From Paramacrobiotus metropolitanus (taxonomy: Eukaryota; Tardigrada; Eutardigrada; Parachela; Macrobiotidae), in the NCBI RefSeq assembly GCF_019649055.1, contig NW_026570262.1:1054001-1118000 (forward strand): DNA of 64,000 nucleotides, read 5' to 3'. Within the stretch, counting starts at the first letter, position 1; every line of letters begins with the position of its first letter. The notes under the pieces are model-generated. The model saw only the letters and a program-made list of their open reading frames with translations, made no database searches and was not told the origin of the DNA. Positions 34,550 through 48,800 of the stretch are shown here, piece after piece. The translations under genes and the position numbers were made by a program.

Positions 34550-37500
34550 ATGAATCGACGCGATGGTGTAAGTCCAATTAATCTCATTAATCAGATCCCA
34601 TTATGTTTAAGAATTGTATCCTCCCCTGTCCCTATATTGTTTCCTTACTCCGCCTTTCCCCACAAGTTCTTCATACAATCATACTGTGCTGACGATCCCT
34701 GAACTGTTTACTGATGGCGAGCCTGTGTTGATATCGTGTAGTAAATATATTCTGGCGAGTCGATCGATACTGACGATACACATGTCACATTCGCTGTATG
34801 ATCGCTGATATTTGCCTACAGTTTGAAAGCTTGGAGCAAATGTTATTATGTAAACTTTATTTGACATCTGCTGAAGACCTGTGTGACACAATCATACAAA
34901 TGATCCTTTCTCGCCACGGGACTACGTGTTGTATAACTGCCATTTGATTCGCACATATTGTGTTTGTTTTATCTGCTTGTAGAGAGGAGATAGTGGTATG
35001 GCTGGTGGCGGTGGCATTCATATGATTCCCGGTGGCCGTGGGCTCGGCGGCGGCGTATGGTTGGCCGTGCAGGGTTTGCCGCGGGACTGGCGGGAAATGG
35101 ACATATTCCGCGCGATGGAGAAACGCTACGGCAAAGTCAACGAAGTGCGCCGCAGCAACTCCAACGAACGCGAAGCGATGGTGCAGTTTGTCAGCGATAA
35201 TGATGCCCGCTTCGTGTGGCATCTGCGGGAGATGGAGCTCTACGACCGCACAGTTACCATCGATCTAGCGCAAAAAGGAGGCCGCGGCGGCGGCGGTCGC
35301 GATGCCTCACCGCCGCCTATGCGAGGCGGCGGAGGATTCCGAATGGGAGGGGGCGGCGGTGGAGGGGGAATGGGTATGCAGGGCGGCAGTATGCGCCGGC
35401 AGTTCTCTAATGATCGACCAAGGGACAATTGGAGTAGGTTTCCGTAGTTTAGTTGGATTTTTTCCTACTGTTCAGAATTAATTGATTGGTTTTCGTGGTC
35501 TCTTGTGTAGTTTCCTCGCTATTTTTTGTTTCTGTTGCACAAAATCCGGTAAACAGTAACACGTTAATGGTATTAAGGACTTTGGTTTCTCATCGAATTT
35601 CTTTTGTAGATGAGCCTCGGGGCAATTTTGTCAGTAATAACAGCGGCGGCAGCAGTAGTTTCGGCAACGGTCAAAGTGGCAACGGAAATGCGCCTGTGGC
35701 ACCCACTCCGCTGCCTGAAGACGATGAAAAAGCGACGAGAACATTATTTGTTGGCAATCTTGAGTATAATGTCACCGAATCATTACTGCGAAGCGTGTTC
35801 TCTAAGTATGGATTGGTACAAGACGTGGATATTAAGCGGCCCATGCAAGGTAGATTTTCAGAAAAATTACTTCTAATGAACGATTTTATTGGCAGTTAGC
35901 GAGAAGGGTTTCTGGTATTGATATTTTGCAGGGAATGGTGTAGCCTATGCATTCGTTCGTTTCTTACATCTTGATTTCGCCTACCGGGCCAAGTGTGAAA
36001 TGAATGGCACACGTATTGGCAATTATCAGTGTAAAATTGGTTATGGCAAAACGAATCCAACCGTGCGTGTTTGGGTTGGTAATCTGAATTATCCCGGCAC
36101 AGCCACTGATCTCGACGAAAATCGGCTTTTTGATGAGTTTGATCGTTTTGGACAGATCAAAAAGGTATTGTTCTTTTTGGCGATAATTGCAAATCCACTT
36201 CGTCAGATCAGCCTCGTTGTTGGTTATTTTTATCATATCTCTGTGAGCCGATATATAACATTCTATCGCGTACCAGCCTCCCATCGTGTTGCTATCCGAA
36301 ATTATTTCTGCGTTATGGCTCCGAATTTATTTACCCAATGCGGTGTTATTTTGCTGATTATTGTTCTTCCGTGTATTGTTTCTTTCATTAAGTATGATGG
36401 AATGATTGTTGTTCAAGATTGATTACGTCCGGGGAGAACACTATGGATACATCACATTCGCATCGGTCAGCGCATCGCAGGAAGCGTGTGCCACGATGCG
36501 TGGTGTTACATTGAAAGTCAATGGCGATCGAGGAATGAAGAAGATTCGGTTGCGTGTAGATTATGCTGATCCGGATGATCCCTATCTACCCAAAATGAAT
36601 AAACCTGAGTCCTCCAAACGCAGAACTGATGACAGCCGTAATAAGGATTCTGAGAAGGGCGATCGTCGTCGACAACCATCGCGCTCCAAATCGGGCTCAC
36701 CGCCCCCCAAAAGTCGAGACAACGCGAAGGTATTGAGATATCCATGCAATTTATCATCTTTTCTGTTGCCTGAATTTATACATCTGTTATCCGTGCGATT
36801 GCCCTGGGAATTGACTTGTTGTTGCAAAAATTTATGGGTGGTTAGCTGAACGCAGTTGAAGTTTTATGCTTAACGCTGGATTCCTTCTGTCGAAGTGCTC
36901 TAGGGTTGCTGCTTAAAAAGTGCTGAGGAATTTCTACGGCGCTATTTAATGCTTAATGTGTCGCATTTTATGGGATTCACGTGGCAGGTAAATGTGAATC
37001 TCGGTGATCTTGAGCCCGTGTGCAGTCAGGATATCAGATTTTTGTTGAGCTGTATGGGAATCAGTACCCCCTGCCAGAACTGATTGTTCTGGATTGAAGT
37101 CCGAAAGTGATTTGTTTTGATGGTCTCGACTTTCGTGAACTGCCAAAACTAATAATTTATGCCATGTATGTTTGTTGTGGCCATTTTTGACAATCCACGG
37201 ACGGCAGGGTGATCACTAATATTGTTATTGTTGATTTACTGTCTGCGGGCCGGGTAAGGTGACATTTTAAATTATGGACTTCTCTTAGCATGCCAGCGGG
37301 TTTGGTTATGGGTTTCTGGGGTTACAAATCGCCAAATTCTTTTACTCATGACGCGTATGCATTGTAACGCTGTTTCTGCTGTAGCAGACCAAACGTCGTC
37401 GCTCGTCTGTGGAAGCTGAATCGGAGCCAGAAGACAAGAGCGCCCAAAAGCGCTCGCGAGGTCTCTCCTCTTCGCCTCCCCCGAAACAATCAAGTAAAAC

Positions 37501-38107
37501 AAACGATGAACGAAAGTCACGTGATGACAAGAAAACCGGCGAGAAATCCAAGGACAGCAAACGACGCATCCCTGTCACAGAGACCGTGGCCGAATTTCGC
37601 AATAAAACCGATGTAGTTTGGAAGGGCTCGGTTGTGCTGAAAAGCACAGTGTATCCCATTGCATCGCATTTACTGAGAGGACCCATTGGTTGGCTAAATG
37701 AAGTGCTGAGTCAGGGTGCGGAGCTCCAGATTACACGACGTTTACGACTGGAAGAAGAAAAGCTGAAAGATGTAACGGATAAAATGAATGCATCGGAGAG
37801 TGCCACGCTGATGTGTTTTGATGCCCCTCAGAAGGGTTCTCTTCAGAGTGGTCAGCACACGAAACCGCTCAAGCATTTGCAGGCATATTTATTAGAGAAA
37901 GAAGCGGCGGGGGTGATTAACGCTAATCAAGCGATAATCTATATCTTTCCGACTTGTCCCTTCGCCAGCCGGATCATCAGCGAAGACATGCCCACATTGA
38001 ATCTACCGGAAAATGGAGCGCCAGTACGGGAAGAGGATCTGGGTATTCTCATGATCGTCTCGGCGCCGGTTGACAACAACCAGCCCACTGGTGGTGCCGC
38101 TGAATAG
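34550..38107 (+). CDS. nito: Spenito / RBM15-type protein: three RRMs and a SPOC domain
   Basis: A nuclear RNA-binding adaptor. Homologues act in the m6A methyltransferase complex and in splicing (family knowledge). Six exons: 34550-34567, 34983-35433, 35610-35849, 35932-36164, 36418-36729, 37388-38107, all in phase, giving 657 residues. Exon 1 encodes only MNRRDG and ends at a perfect GTAAGT. RRM1 (about residues 30-105; VWLAVQGLPRDW, REAMVQFV) is followed by a Gly-rich stretch. RRM2 (about 199-275) has RNP2 LFVGNL and RNP1-like VAYAFVRF. RRM3 (about 279-365) has VWVGNL and HYGYITF. A basic/Ser-rich linker precedes the C-terminal SPOC domain (about 495-645; VWKGSVVLKS, CFDAP, IYIFPTC, ILMIVSAP), which binds co-factors. 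It is shorter than Drosophila Nito (about 790). No frame breaks. The last acceptor is a TAGCAG tandem, giving a possible one-residue variant. Confidence 0.93.
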
Positions 38108-41100
38108 AACTTGTTAGGATGGGCATAAAGGCGTGCGGATTAGCGCTGGCGGTAATTTGCACAGTAGTTTTTGAGAAGCAGCATCTGCAGCAACATCAAA
38201 TTGTTGTAGGACGAAGCATCACATCGGAACTGGACGCGCTTGGGTTACTTATTCAATCCTGTTGGTGCATGGTCATTGGATTTCATAATAATTTCCTCTA
38301 CGGAATATATTCGGGTATTATTTTGGTTTTTGCTGCCGCATCTGATGGCAGAGTTGTTATCACTGATTGTAATTGACCAGTCATGCGGAAGACGGGAATT
38401 GAGCATTTTTCAAATGTTGCAAACCATTAAGTTTGTGTAAATGCTGCGAAGTAATTTTCTGTTCACTTGTTAGCCTACTTTTTCCCCCTTTTCAGTTCTC
38501 TTTCGCGCTCTACTCGGCCATGCTTGAATTTCTCTTTTAAATAGCGCCTAGTTAGACGATTGTCACTGTTCTCTATTGCGATTAGCTGCTTTGTTGGATT
38601 CTTAGTTTTGTTTTTCGTCACCTTTGACTGAACAAAAGCTTTTTATGTTCATTTGGGAAATTGTGCTACTCATGATCGGCTTCAGTAAATTGTTTTGTTA
38701 GCATGTGTCTTTTTTCCGTAACAGAATCAAACAAGATAAAATACTCGGTTATTACGTGGAGCATTAGAAACGTTATGAAATTTACGACGAACAACTCGGG
38801 CGATATCCATAACAATGGTACTCTGAATAATTTCCAACATCGCGGTAACCTTACCCTAATGCATACGCAAATATGATTATTCATTTTAAATTCGTGGAAA
38901 TTACTATCTTCCAGTGAAAAGCAATGAAAGCTTTCATATCCATTGCTCAGAAGTTGTGTGTAAAATGTACAGCCTTCAGTGTCACTTCGTACTTAGCGTG
39001 GATGATTTTAAAGTTAAATCATTTATATTTTAAAGCTACCTGCTCATAATTTAAAATGTTACCTGATTACTAACGTTTGCTCTTACTTCTTAGCAGTCGT
39101 TTATCGTGCGCTATATACTTTTCTATATGTGGGGATCATAGTATGGGTCCAGACATTGACCTTTCGCTAAATTCTAATTATGCCCGTTATTACGTACGAG
39201 TCGGTACGACTTCGTACCATAGATGCGATTTAATATCACCATGAAATAAACCACATAACCGACACAAGAATTCAGACACCTACAAAAAAAGTCTGAATGA
39301 ATCGACTGCAGTCTCTTCTAGTTGATCATGATTCATGAGCCGGGCAAACATAATCAACAGTCTTGTTGTGTGATCATACAACTGGTAATATTATGTAAAA
39401 CAGTGACGCCCAAATGTAGGTCAAATCCAGTTTTAATCTATTTTAAAAATATACATTGTCTGCGTATGATAAACTAAAATACAGTTATGGATGGTTTGTT
39501 TTGAGTTGCGCGTGCGCCATGAGAGCTGAATGGTACTAGCCAATGTTTTCTAGGTCATAAATTGCGGTCGCATGCAGGCGCTGTATACTGTGCCGTATGC
39601 AAATTGTTTACCATTCTTTTCTTGGAGAGTTTAGTGAAAATTTATATCGGGGTGGGTTTGGCGGCTGCAGTGGACGCTCCGACTAAAACCCGAATACCAT
39701 AATGCTTCGTCAGTATGTAAGAAGCGGTACGATTTGTGAATAATGCAGTCTTTCACAGGAAGCGACATTAACTTGTAAAATAAGATTGTTTCCCAACTGT
39801 CTGCGAGCCGAGTAAATTAAACGCCGAAGATATTTTTGTCGTAGCAATCAGGCCGGGGTCGCAACGAAGGTCCACAACCGCGCAGTTTGTAAAACTGGTG
39901 CAGAGATCCGATCATTCACACCTCCCACTTTATATACGAGCAATAGTAATGTCTCTCGGTTCGTAGCTTTTTGCATATATAAGGAAGAACGTCAACTTCC
40001 TCTTCGTACTCTTTGGGGAATGGAATCGGTACGCGGAAGTTTCGGCTCTTCTAAATTTTTTAAGCAGTTTTCAAGGTTTTGTGTCCGGATAAATATGAAA
40101 TTGTTCTTCTGCAGATTACAAATGTTAACAATTACTTAGCTGCAATATGTGCGTCTAGCTTGTCCCTTCTATATTCTGTGGACGTTCTGACGAATAACGA
40201 TACTGAGCACTCTGTTTATTTAGAACGCACAGAATGGCTTAAGTATACTATTTTGAAATGCCTACAATATCATATCCATTTAGTCCCCTATACGTCATAC
40301 CAGTAATTTATTAACAGCATGCAGCCCGTTGCAAACTGTAGATAAGATCCAGTAGTAATCCATACCATGGTTAGATCGTTCAATGTGTCGAAACATTTTA
40401 CTACTAATACAGAAACTAAACGAACACAACATATTCCAAAACTGACATCAAGTAAACATGAAACTGAGACGGCATTATCATTAAATTCTTAATAGATGCT
40501 GGTTGATGCATAATGGTTAGGATATTCTTTTATATTAATGGTCACAAAAGCAAACCAAGCTGTATTTGGCGAGTACCGGCAGTGGTGATTGACACGCGTA
40601 CGCAGCGGCTAAACCAAACGTTTCTTTTATGCATGCAGAAAAGAAAATTCCTTTAGGTACTAAATGGTTTAGTTTTCAGCCGCTTTGGGCTTGTCCTAGA
40701 CCTAAGTTATTTATCGTTTGTGGATTGCTAAATTTATTATGTAGTGCTACGGCATAATAAACGATCCGTGCTAAGTCCGCGTCTACAATACTTTCTTATA
40801 CATAAGCGTTTAGTACAGAAGACACATCTGTACTACATCGTTTACGCACAAGATGAGCACTTCGTGATAATAATTTGCCAGTCCGTTCTTTTGCCAGTAT
40901 TACGTATTACACTAAGTATTGATGATGCGGTGTAAAGGGTAAATGCGTAAAGATATTCCCACCCGCTTCGTCTCCTTGTGTAAAACTTGCAGTAGTTAAA
41001 TTTTCGGCTATGTAATTGTACAGTATATATATGATAAATATATATACATGCGCCGTTTCCGAGTGCGCACAACTTTTATCGTCTAACTTGCCGTAGTATG

Positions 41101-42114
41101 CTGTCACGCGTTTTGCCGCCATTGGTTTCTTCGTAGACAGCCGAGCCAGTAGTACAGATATATCTGTATATCCTGCCATGCAGAGCAATATGTATGTGAT
41201 AGTTCTATGTATTCGCACAGAGCCAGTTAAAGATTTGCGCGGGGTGCGCGTGGGAACGAGCTAGTCTGTTTGGGTACGTGTTGGTTAGCCGGTTGCACGG
41301 TGTATCTTGGCTGCCGGTGAAGATGGATGCTGGTCCGATGCAGCAAAGTTTTTATTGCTTTTTGCGTTATTGGATATCGTATATTACAGCATCTTTTAAC
41401 GATCTTCTCTTTTAGCATTTCTTTTTAGCTTCGCGCTTGTGTGTCTGCTAAAAGCGACCGGTTTTGCGTTATACTACCTGCGCTCTACGGTTAGCTGCTC
41501 GGCTGTATACAATAAAATTCTCCATGTATCGGTTTTATTGATACCGCCAAATTGCCAATCCCATCCTTCTCGTCCAGTATCTTGACCAGTGTCGGCTTCA
41601 CTGTGTATATATGTGCGCGCGCGCTTTTGCAGCTGTTTCCAGCAATCATACATGCATTTATTCATTAAAGCAGACACTAAAACCGGCGACAATAGCTTTT
41701 ACTTTATTTTATTCCGAAATATAATGTTACGTGGGCAAAGGGAATTATTTTCACCAGCTGAATGTTGCGAGCGGCCATGATCCGTTTCTTTTGGAATAAT
41801 TTATATTACAGCACATCTTCCTCGTGGATCATCGCCGGACGTTGTTTAACTGACAATGTTTCCACTTTTCATATTACGGATGATTTACAGACAGCCGCAT
41901 ATGCAACGGATGCAGGGTTTTTGTTGTATTCTGTGATCGGGAGCTTATTATTTATCTGGATTGGTCTCTCCCTTTGCAACCTCTCACCGGGCAGTGGCGC
42001 TCATTGCTTGGGTTTATCTGTGACAAAACTGTTCTTCCGTGCCGACCGGGTTCAGTGGCGATTTCCCGCTCAGCTGCAGGCGGGAAAGGCGTCCGCTTGC
42101 ATACAAGGGCCACC
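38108..42114. other. Intergenic region, no recognised gene
   Basis: The left part is probably the spenito 3' UTR; an AATAAA at 39,245-39,250 is the first exact poly(A) signal I saw. The remainder is AT-rich until about 41,200, where the sequence becomes GC-richer with a TATATGTGCGCGCGC-type simple repeat near 41,605-41,622. That patch precedes the ADAMTS signal-peptide exon and may be its promoter or leader. Confidence 0.5.
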
Positions 42115-42807
42115 ATGTTCCATCCGTCAGTGCCCCTTTATGCTTTGTTCGTTGTTGCAGCATTTATATATTTTTCTTCTTCTTCTGTATATTCCATATT
42201 TAATCGCCGGTATGAAGAGCAGCATTGTGCGGGTCGTGTCGACATATGCTGCTACCCGCAGCAAAGAATATTACCATATAATATACCGGCTATATGGCGG
42301 ACACTGCCGGGTATTGTCGTATCGCACGAGCTAAATATCAACAAATATACAAATGTTTATATGGACAACTTATACAGTCGGGATCATGATGTGAGTAGCG
42401 CCGACGACGCCCCAATGCGAGTATTGTCTGTCAGGCGAGATAGAGCAGTATGCGTTGATGAGATGATGCATCAGGAATACTGCAACAGGAAATGGAGTCC
42501 AATCGCAGCTGATTATCATACCAATCAGACTCTGGTATGGCACTGGAAGATCTCTAACACGGTTAGCCCTTTATCTGGCCACAATTGTCAGCTGTCTGAC
42601 AGGCAACCTTGGCCGTCTGTACAACGCCAACGCCGGCTGCTGCTGCATCAAATGCCTTCCCATATTGTTGCTTGTCATCCTTTAACACATTTCGCAAGAA
42701 CAATTGAAAATGTCAACACAACGATTTATGCTGCCAACATTCATCATCGTTACTTTGTAGCACAAGGTAACAACGCATGCACACACGTACTGGGGCACTA
42801 TAGCTAA
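42115..42807 (+). CDS. Open frame with signal peptide; ADAMTS first exon or separate small secreted protein
   Basis: An ATG in good context (CCACCATGT) opens a textbook signal peptide ([18 protein letters not shown]) and stays open for 230 codons; the same frame is open for a further 47 codons upstream. Two readings compete. First, this is the ADAMTS leader exon, splicing early to 44,196: the phase-1 donors near 42,233 or 42,236 fit but are weak, and the stronger-looking GTATGA at 42,210 has the wrong phase. Second, it is an unspliced secreted protein of unknown family with about eight cysteines after the signal peptide. I favour the first reading for the signal-peptide part and cannot judge the rest. 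Confidence 0.4.
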   Translation: MFHPSVPLYALFVVAAFIYFSSSSVYSIFNRRYEEQHCAGRVDICCYPQQRILPYNIPAIWRTLPGIVVSHELNINKYTNVYMDNLYSRDHDVSSADDAPMRVLSVRRDRAVCVDEMMHQEYCNRKWSPIAADYHTNQTLVWHWKISNTVSPLSGHNCQLSDRQPWPSVQRQRRLLLHQMPSHIVACHPLTHFARTIENVNTTIYAANIHHRYFVAQGNNACTHVLGHYS

Positions 42808-45800
42808 GACAAATGCAAGTGCCGCTTTTAGAAAAACCGTGTGCAAAATTTATTTAAATGTCTATTAATATTAATGTGCTCCTTATTAGCCGTCAAGGAA
42901 AAAGTCGTTCGGTTGCCAACATGCCGGCAATTATTTTTGACAATATTCTTTTTGCGGTTCCTAGAATCTTTTGCATCCAGTGCTTTATTTAACTGAAACC
43001 TATGTTTGTGCAAAAATTTTACACCAGAAATTACATACATCGACGCATAACAGCAAAAAAAAGCATACTTTTGCGAAATAGCCGCATTTCATAGGCCAAC
43101 CAGCTTTTGCTGGAAAACGTAGTTTTTTCTGTGCTTTGCTTAATGCATCTCCACAGATCTCTTGAGACTTAATTACTGTGCATAAGTGATGTGGAATCAG
43201 CGTATTTCGCATATTTGAATTGAAGTTTTGTTGGCGTTAAGTAGACCACTTCTTGCGATACAGTGTTCTTCACGGTGAATTGGTTGGCTTATGAACTATT
43301 ACGAACTACTACGCATACGATGGCGACTATAGTGTAACCATTTGCAACAAAATCGGATGTGTGCACACGAAAAGTCCAAGTCACCCCCTTTATATCAAAA
43401 TTTAGATAAGAATAAAAATATCAATCAAAATAATTCTGTTACGGTCGATAACAGTTTTGTAGTTTTATGATAAAAGCATATATTTTTTACCGGTTTTTCT
43501 TGTTATGGCTTTTATACTTAAATTTTAATTGCTGGCTGCAAAATGCAAGTTTTACTACACAGTCAGAAAAATAAACTTCCGATTTTGCAAAGGCACCCAT
43601 TTGAATTACCTATTAAAAGGGTTTAACACCTTGGGTTAGTACCCGATTGCACCAGTTTTCGCCAAAGAATTTTGACTTTTTAAGACATAAACCTGGTAAT
43701 AAAATTGCGATAGGCTACCGAGACATAGTAAACAGAATGTCGGGCTGATTTGTTTAACAGAGCATGGATGATGGTATCTAATGGCTGGAATTATAAATGG
43801 GATTCTTTCTGTTTTTATTTGATTCTTCAATACAATTTGTACAGTATAACGAATAAAGCAGAAACACTTTTGGCATTACTAAAAAGCTAGCAGTTAAAGA
43901 AGAAAGAACACTTTCAAATGTAGTCAGGTATATAGCAGTCATTTTAAACAAACTAATTAAAAATTTTCAGATCGGCTGAACAGACGAGCAGTTTGATGTA
44001 TCTAACGCGAATTTCGTGTATCTAACGTCAATTTTAAATTTAAAAAAAACTGAAATTTTTTCACATTTGCAAACGAAAACTGGGGCCTTTAATTTCGATA
44101 CACAGCAATTCAATTTAAAGCATGTGGTAATAACTGATAAGTTAAAAGTTAAAACCAAAAGTTGATGCGAGTTGACTTTGTATCTGGACTTTCAGAATCT
44201 TCCGGGAATATTAACCCGGACTATGAACTAGTTTACCCGGTCACATCCGCACGGCATTACAGCTACGATGCCGATAGCAGCCAAAAAACCGATCCACTGC
44301 CGACATCCGAAATTGATAAAACGGGCCGGGCGCGACGTAGTCTTTTGCACCCACTGAAGAATGAAACCGACTATCTTATTCAAGCATTTGGCAGAAGTTT
44401 CCATTTTGATTGGATTGAACCTAGCCAGCTGCTGTCAGGGTGGAATATTTTATCACCAGGGTTCACGGTGCAGCATGTTGGCCATCAGATGACATGGCTG
44501 GATACGGAAGCCGCGAGGCGGGATGTCACTTGGCTGGACAATTGTTTACGGGTCGGCACGGTCAACGGTGACGTAGATTCTAAAGCTGTGATAGATTTAT
44601 GTTGGAACACGTTGCACAATATCCAAAAGCCGGCTCGGCTCAGCGCCACGGCCGCGGATTACCCGGTTGGGCAATTTGGTTTGGTGAGTCAGCACGTTAA
44701 AGGACAATTAATTAGCCAGAGTACGATGCAGATCTTCTATACGTCAGCCGAAGTCGGTAGTTGTCGTTTATACTAAACTGAAATAGTTAAACAGTTTTTT
44801 TTGAAACAGTTATGTCACTAAAACATTTGAATTGTCGTTTTCGGATAGTCGCAAAAAATTTGAATGATTTTGGCATGACATTACATACTTGTATACACGT
44901 GTACAGCGCTGTGCGCATCTTTATTTAATTAATCACATATACGATGCCGGAGCGTACCTTATTACTTTGCTCGAAAACGCCAGTTCTTATTACATTTAAA
45001 AACGACTGCAGTTTTTTGCTGTTGTGGCTGTTGATTAGAGGAAGAAGTTTTTAAATTATTTCCCTTCCAATTTGTTCATAAAACTAGCGACGCGTGAAAA
45101 GTTTGTGCATTTTGACGTAAGACACTATTATTTTAGCGTGCGACTGCTGTAGTAGCGTATTTGAGCGGGAGCTCATTAACACTGTGACGTCACAACCGCC
45201 GTCTACGACTTTCGGGCCATTTACTTTTCGTAACCCAATTCCTGACCCTCAGCATGGTGCAGGAAGCCATCGCCGCCATACAGCTCTGCGTTCATGTTAA
45301 ACAATATAAAATTTTATTCTATAAATATTTCTTGCGAGTATCTTCGACAAAATCAAATTCCACTTGGGTAATTATAGATGGTGTTCCAGGCGTCCAATTA
45401 TACGCATCGCCACAACCGACTTGCTAAGGTCAAATTGATAACTGTTGATACAAACGGTGGTAGACCATACCGCGACGTTCATAACAATTTTTCATTGCCG
45501 AGATAAGCGGTTTTTTATCCTCGTGCCTGGTTTGTGAAATGGTAGCGTGGACGTGGAGCACATAAACTACGATACAAATTCTAGAAATATGTGTGACTAC
45601 ATCAACGTGCAGCATAACAAGCTGTATCTGTATGTGCATAAATGCAACCACATTTAATTTAATTAAGGAATGTCGTTAAGCAGTTAATTTTCCTTTGAAA
45701 TCGCAAAATGTTTTATTCCCAAATGTGTTTTCTTTTTTTTATTATTTGATGTATGGGTTATCCCCAAAAAAATTATATAGTCTAGGAACATGGCGAACGT

Positions 45801-48800
45801 GCTTGTGTCTTGCTTAATATTACGAAGACTCAGACATTCCCGTATCTTTCCAACGCCAGTTGGTTTTTTGTGCATAATGCGCAGTAGATAACGACGGGTA
45901 ACGTGTGTCATCACGATCCGGAACTTATCTGCGCTCCGAATGGTCAAAACAACTATACCGCACGTATTCAAGATACCGCGCTGCACAGCTCCGTTTTCTA
46001 ACATACCCGTCCTTATCTCTATGAATCATAACTTATGCACCATAGTGCGCTGCACTGGCCGTATACCAGCCAACAGAGAAAGATGTCTGACTTTTCGTAT
46101 TATAGTAAAGTAATAAGTGTTTTCACGTTTGCACTCGTATTCCAAATACGTACTGTTACAGTAGTTCTTATTCTTAATCAAATTTAATCAGTGAAGCTTA
46201 TGCTGTTATGGGTCATTAAATCCCGTGTAATACTCATTTTCAGCATAAGAAACTTAATGTTATAATTAAATCTATACAAGTCGAAATAAAATACTGCGCA
46301 TAATAATCGAATTTGCTTGCATTGTTTGCGTCGCTGAGGAGGTCTAACTAGAGCAATAATCACGTTACACGAGACACAATATGTCATAATATGTTACACC
46401 TAATACTTAATAGCACTTGTGCAATCATTAAAAGCCACAAAGCGTTCTAAAGCACGTTTAGCACTTTAGTTTCACTGATGAATATTTCAATGTTTCCGCA
46501 CGTTGATTTGATCAAATCGGATCCGTTAATAGTAGTGAACTGCTGATGATCGCGGGTATGGTAATATTGCGGTTGCAGGAATTTCGGCGTTTTTATTGCC
46601 AGACGGAAGTGTATTGTTGTACCGCGCGTTGGCAAATGTTAGCCACGTGGTAAAAGTAAACGTGCCGCAAAAGGTTCAAAGCACACAAAATTGTTGGCTT
46701 AACTGAAACAATATTGATAAATCATAATTTTCTGCTCATGCTTTATTGAAGCCATATTCCTGATATGTTGCATTCGTAAGCAAGCATTGTGTTAATGGAA
46801 AAACCTCACACAACACCTGTTCGACCACAAGTACTCCAAAGAAAAACAAGAAGAAAAACCTTTGCCGCACTTTGTCCACTTGAGCAAGTGTAAGAGGAAG
46901 TTACATAGCCATATATAACACTAGACATAAGTTTTATCATGTAGAGCGAGCGTTTAAAGAGTTATTTTACAAATGCCGCCCACATCAAAATACTGATACC
47001 GATCTCTCAGCGATATTTATAATACTGACCATTGCGACCATTAGGATCATAATTCTGGTGCAATGTCGTATGCCGCTTCCGTCGCCGATGCAAAACTCTT
47101 AGCATCTCTGACTTGCTAAACTTTCTTGAGAATCAGGTTAATTGTCGCTGCACCATCAATAACGCGACAACAATACTGTTCGTTGTTGGTGTCAACCTAG
47201 TAATGTAAGCTTTTACTGGCTCATGCCGCATTAAGGGCCGATTCATCAATGTTTTCCTTACTGTGTTAACTTTGCGCAATATAATATCTGCTATGGTGTA
47301 CCGACGTTACATTATTACCATTGTTCGTGGTGTGGAAAGAACATGCAATTATACGAATAGTATCGATGAAACTGTTCGACTCTGTGAAAGTGGCCATACT
47401 TTATAGAAATACACATACGAAAACGAAATTAATAAATTATGTACGTAAGCCTGTTACGATCGATGTCATCTTGGAAGGCATTTTAAGTTTGTAAGCTATT
47501 GTTTTGATTGTGCAGTGAACTAAACACACCAAATTTATCGATTAGCAGTTTATCGTCTACTATGTTTTTCTGCCAGAAAATGTTCGCACGTCTTGCACAC
47601 CGTATACGGCAGTCGCGCTTGGGTCGTTAAGTGCCTTGTTGAATGTGAACAGTTGCCACATGCTTCCGCTTTAATGAGAAGATTTATTGGCTTTAATAAA
47701 TGCATGTTATATTCATACGTGTTTGTGATATTTTTAAAATTCTGCATTAATTTTCAGTGCATATGAAGCAGAAATCGTACAAGTGTTTGTACTCGGCAAG
47801 CGCTGGAAACGATTGCTATTTTATTTCGATACGAAACACCTGTTCGGATTTGCCACATTTTATGATCATGATCATCGCTAACGATGATACGACGATACGA
47901 TTTTAACAAGTTACTGAAAATTTCGCAGAAACAGCAGGTGATCATGATATGGCTAACGTCATACCGTACCAAAAAGTTCTGAAATTGTAGATGAATTGTT
48001 TGTAAAGTGCAACAGAGCTCACTGAACAGCGGAGACAAAAATAAGATTGTTCAGTTTAATCTACAGAATAGTATTGCAGACTACAAAGTAACACTAATGT
48101 ATTAGTGTTTTCCTTTCTTACTGACTCTGGTGCAGTGAAACCCTTGACCATATTATTTATGGTCCATTTGACCGCCTGGATAATCGCGATATTTTATTTT
48201 CCTTAACTGAAGGGTTCTAAGTGGCTTGCAAAAATTTTTTAGTGAAAATTTAAATTCAATATTGATGAAAAGTTTTAAGCACGGCAAAAGTATGCTGGTT
48301 CTTTGTGCCGGGTCAAATATTAAAATATGCAAGTCGTTCGTTATGTTTGTTCAGCCGATTCTGTCAAGCTGTTCATTTCCTGCAGCGACAGGTGCGTGGG
48401 CATTAAATCCATTGATAAAAGTGAATAATTACATGTATATTGAAGAATGCTGAAAACGATGAATTTGATTTAACACAGTTGAAATTATGGCGTCCTGCGT
48501 GCAAGCATGATGTGCATTAATTGGTCAAATACTGAGAATTCATTTCGCAACTTGCGGCTTGCGCAGCCCACTTGCGGACAACCTACTGTCTGCCTGGGAG
48601 TTCGATGATTGTCATCGAATGCCGCACAGATTGACAGTAACTAGCATTAGGTTTGTTCAAGAATTTTACTGAATAAAAAAACGTTCCTTCTTGACGTCAG
48701 AGGAATTCTGATATCGTTGAATTCTTTCGGAAACATTGTACGACTCACTACGACATGATTTCGGTGATTCAGTAACCAGATAATAGAGCATGACGTACAT

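Noticed and set aside
35240-35428. Proline-rich minus-strand frame
   Set aside because: It is the mirror of the glycine-rich linker of the spenito protein on the plus strand.
41762-42334. A 190-codon frame overlapping the signal-peptide frame
   Set aside because: It lies in a different frame, has no coherent domain and is less convincing than the frame with the signal peptide.
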